From contig JABCZH010000013.1 of NCBI GenBank assembly GCA_013289795.1, positions 62,001 through 126,000 of the forward strand: 64,000 nt of DNA. Direction: 5' to 3'. Source of the stretch: Acidobacteriota bacterium (lineage in GTDB: Bacteria; Acidobacteriota; Terriglobia; Terriglobales; Acidobacteriaceae). Made by a program: the position numbers and the translations under genes. Positions within the stretch are counted from its first letter, which is position 1, and each line of letters starts with the position of its first letter. The notes below the pieces were generated by a model. It saw only the letters and a list, made by a program, of their open reading frames with translations, was not told the origin of the DNA and ran no database searches. This document shows, one piece after another, positions 61,913 to 64,000 of the stretch.

Positions 61913-62258
61913 TTGTGTGTCCTTTTGTCCGATCATCTTTCGCTTGCCCGGTGTTGCTTTGCTGCTGCGGGTTGCGCGATTGAGCGGCGACCCTAGACCA
62001 AGCCTCACAGATCGTTGTTCCTCTTTTGCTTTGATTCGGAGCCCGGACTTGGCAACTTCGTTTCGATTCCACTTACCAAGGCCGTCTCTGGAGTTGGCTA
62101 TGGCCTGTATCTAGTTGTCCCCTGAAGAATAAAGTTGGCTGCAGCCGTCGCCAATCAAGTGCAATCCTTACATCGACGGCGAAAGTTATGTAGTTTTTGG
62201 CCAGCATCCCACGCCTCGGCTGGATGTGCATGCAGCTATGAAAAAGGAGGTTCTCCCG
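61913..62258. other. Divergent intergenic region
   Basis: No gene supported apart from the small frame that follows at 62259. Promoters for both directions are expected but I see no strong one. Confidence 0.4.
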
Positions 62259-62378
62259 ATGAAGTGGTCACCGAAACTGCCGGAGCGAGAGCAGAGTTGG
62301 CTGCCTCGCAGCACCAGTCGCCGAAACTCACACGCGGCCGATCCGGCTGAAGGCAGGCAGATTCTGCATCTACGGTAA
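62259..62378 (+). CDS. Short open frame with strong ribosome site
   Basis: 39 codons, ATG at 62259 behind AAAAAGGAGG at optimal spacing (GGAGG ends 8 nt before). The peptide is charged and Arg/Ser-rich (SPKLPEREQSWLPRSTSRRN). It could be a leader peptide for the zinc-ribbon gene 187 nt downstream or a small protein. No homologue known. Confidence 0.38.
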   Translation: MKWSPKLPEREQSWLPRSTSRRNSHAADPAEGRQILHLR

Positions 62379-62565
62379 TCACTGTATGCGTTCTATGCTT
62401 CTGTAGCGCCGGACTTTTGTCGTCCGGCGTGTGGAACGAGACTTGCAGCCCGGAGGCAGTGGGGAGAAACAGCAAATCCGTGCTGACGATTCTTGTTCTC
62501 CTACCGGCCCATTGGCGCAGCCGCCAGTTGTTGAGGAGAACCGTGGTTTGCCCGAGGAGGCGAGG

Positions 62566-63459
62566 ATGACTTGTCATACTTGTAATTACGATAACGATTC
62601 AGGTCGTCGTTTCTGTGGGATGTGTGGCGCTCCGCTCACTGCCGCGCCGGAACGAGTTGAGTCGAAGCTGCCATTAAGCGCAAATCCAAGTACCTCTGTG
62701 ACTGGGCCGTCGTTCTTGGGGCTGGCTGATCCCGCGAGTGAAACGGAATATCGTTACCTGCTGGAAGATGAGCCTCGGTCGACGCATTGGCTGGCATATG
62801 TGGCATTTGTCCTGATCTTGGCGACGGGAGCGAGTCTGGCTTGGCATTGGCGCAACCAAGGGTATCCATGGCGTGCCCTAATGGCTAGCCGCCGCATGCT
62901 GGGAAGTCCACCCGTTGCGAGCCAGGCCGACACCGGTGGAGTCGCGCCCGCGGCACCAAGTCCCCTGCCACCCGCCCAAACGAACGACACGCCGCCGTCG
63001 TCGTCACCAGATCATGTAGCGAGCGAGACAATTGCTAGTCCTTCCGTTGATGAACACCCGGGTTCAGTCGAAAGCGGTAAGTCGAGGCAAGCACCATCTT
63101 CAGGGCTGACCGAGGCAGCATCAAACGAACGGCTGAGCCGTGCGGCCCAACACGAAGACAGACTGACCGCCGAGGGCCAGACTTTCCTTTACGGAACTAG
63201 TGGCCAATCTAACTGCGACCGTGCTCGAAACGATCTCTTCACGGCCGCCGAGCGCGACGATCCGGAGGCACAGAGCATCGTAGGCACAATGTTTGCCACC
63301 GGCCATTGCGTAGCAATCGATCTGCCGGTTGCGTACCGCTGGCTGTCCCGGGCCAAGCGCCAGGATCCGGCAAACACCCGGGTCGCCAGGATGTTGAGAA
63401 TCGTGTGGAACGAGATGCCCCCGGAACAGCGGCTGGTAGCGTATCGCAGCTCGCAGTGA
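62566..63459 (+). CDS. Zinc-ribbon membrane protein with Sel1-like repeats
   Basis: 297 aa from the ATG at 62566 (GAGGAGG upstream); a longer frame from 62431 is not needed. The N-terminal zinc ribbon MTCHTCNYDNDSGRRFCGMCG has two CxxC pairs. A transmembrane helix (~70-92: WLAYVAFVLILATGASLAWHW) and a long Ser/Pro/Thr linker follow. The C-terminal Sel1-like part is LFTAAERDDPEAQSIVGTMFATGHCV, then DLPVAYRWLSRAKRQDPANTRV. It resembles DZANK/double-zinc-ribbon membrane proteins. Role unknown. Confidence 0.82.
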   Translation: MTCHTCNYDNDSGRRFCGMCGAPLTAAPERVESKLPLSANPSTSVTGPSFLGLADPASETEYRYLLEDEPRSTHWLAYVAFVLILATGASLAWHWRNQGYPWRALMASRRMLGSPPVASQADTGGVAPAAPSPLPPAQTNDTPPSSSPDHVASETIASPSVDEHPGSVESGKSRQAPSSGLTEAASNERLSRAAQHEDRLTAEGQTFLYGTSGQSNCDRARNDLFTAAERDDPEAQSIVGTMFATGHCVAIDLPVAYRWLSRAKRQDPANTRVARMLRIVWNEMPPEQRLVAYRSSQ

Positions 63460-63549
63460 TCCGTAACAGATGGGATTTTGATCTTACTGTCCGCACCTCA
63501 CTGAGTCGGGTCACAAGGAAACCTGCGGAGGGATTTCGACATCTTTGAT

Positions 63550-63576
63550 TGGCGGTTCGTGTGACTCGAACACACG
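63550..63576 (-). other. Fragment resembling the 3' end of a tRNA
   Basis: Minus strand: a 5-bp T stem (GTGTG/CACAC, 63559-63563 with 63571-63575) around a standard TTCGAGT loop is followed by GAACCGCC. No matching 5' acceptor or anticodon arm is found upstream. Looks like a tRNA 3' end of the sort left at element attachment sites. Confidence 0.4.
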
Positions 63577-63651
63577 GGGCAGACACCAAACAGTCTTCTC
63601 CGTCACTTCGTCCAACTGGCTCACAAATCTTAGAAACGGTTGAACCCAAGC

Positions 63652-64000
63652 ATGGCAGAGGAAAGTTTTTGGGTCGGATGGCGGGAGCGTCTCTCGGCGC
63701 TTCGAAACGTGCCGGCTGTTCTCAGGATCGTTTGGGACTCCGGGCCCACGGTTGTCCTGTTTGGACTGGGACTTCGCCTGCTCTCCTCGTTCGTACCGCT
63801 TGTGCTTTTATGGATCACCAAGCTGATTATCGACGGCATCGTGCATGCTGTCTCGACTCATCAGCCGGTGCAGCCCCGGTTCTGGTGGTTAGTCGCCACC
63901 GAATTCGCCCTGGCTGTGGTAGCTGCTGTTCTCACTCGAGCCATCGACTACTCTGACTCGTTGCTGGCAGACAAGTACACCCATCATGTCAGCATTCGAG
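63652..64000 (+). CDS. ABC exporter (fused permease-ATPase), truncated by window edge
   Basis: At least 116 residues, ATG at 63652. The start SFWVGWRERLSALRNVPAVL leads into hydrophobic segments (VVLFGLGLRLLSSFVPLVLLW and WLVATEFALAVVAAVLTRAID). DSLLADKYTHHVSIR then matches the intracellular loop region of ABC-type exporters with N-terminal membrane domains. The ATPase domain must lie off the right edge. It probably exports lipids, peptides or drugs. Confidence 0.82.
   Translation, partial: MAEESFWVGWRERLSALRNVPAVLRIVWDSGPTVVLFGLGLRLLSSFVPLVLLWITKLIIDGIVHAVSTHQPVQPRFWWLVATEFALAVVAAVLTRAIDYSDSLLADKYTHHVSIR

Overview
The window looks like a chromosomal segment of a soil-type Acidobacteriota (Acidobacteriia or 'Terriglobia'-like) genome. 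This is inferred from GC-rich coding, the protein families present, the gene order and the type of intergenic repeats. I could run no database search. About 55 protein genes are supportable, along with several small or broken genes, an unusual tRNA-like gene, candidate small RNAs, one insertion sequence and one phage-like recombination cassette.

Layout. 1-10 kb is mostly minus strand: two paralogous exported proteins, a NagZ-like GH3 enzyme, miaA, a TonB-type protein, and a lipid A/fatty acid cluster (fabZ, lpxA, lpxI, a DinB protein, a Gfo/Idh oxidoreductase). 10-17 kb holds an M20 peptidase, a YCF48/BNR protein, tatA, maf, an amidohydrolase and lepA. 17-24 kb has a fic gene broken by an in-frame TGA, dnaB, and a long, partly decayed intergenic zone. 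24-33 kb is core replication and transcription: mutS2, dnaG and rpoD on the minus strand, a histidine kinase, then hemB. 34-42 kb is a pyruvate dehydrogenase locus (lpd, lipB, E1 alpha, E1 beta, cytochrome c, E2) interrupted by a toxin-antitoxin pair on the opposite strand. 42-49 kb is accessory: an IS1595-type element, a five-gene phage-like recombination operon behind a consensus promoter with two palindromic operators, a XRE regulator and a phage-type ATPase. 49-64 kb carries a decayed membrane-protein gene, then STAS, a thymidylate-kinase-like protein, exported Ig-like, phospholipase C and DUF5666-like proteins, a TPR protein, a nucleotidyltransferase, a sensor kinase split by an in-frame TAG, two envelope proteins and the start of an ABC exporter.

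The most interesting part is 22.8-24.3 kb, just downstream of rpoD. On the minus strand there is a tRNA-like gene with a long variable arm, an 8-bp acceptor stem, a 4-bp T stem and a glycine (GCC) anticodon. This is the non-canonical 8/4 fold reported for acidobacterial 'allo-tRNAs'. Around it lie three short units, each with a sigma70-like promoter, a variable middle and an intrinsic-terminator-like hairpin. Two of them would start with 16 nt perfectly complementary to the anticodon arm of that tRNA. This reads as a candidate tRNA/antisense-RNA system, although the units also carry short open frames.

How the genes work together: FabZ, LpxA and LpxI serve outer-membrane lipid synthesis. The E1/E2/E3 genes plus LipB (which lipoylates E2) form a self-contained 2-oxoacid dehydrogenase module. 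DnaG, RpoD and MutS2 form a macromolecular synthesis group. The Cas4-like nuclease and the annealing-type protein in the cassette probably form a recombination pair.
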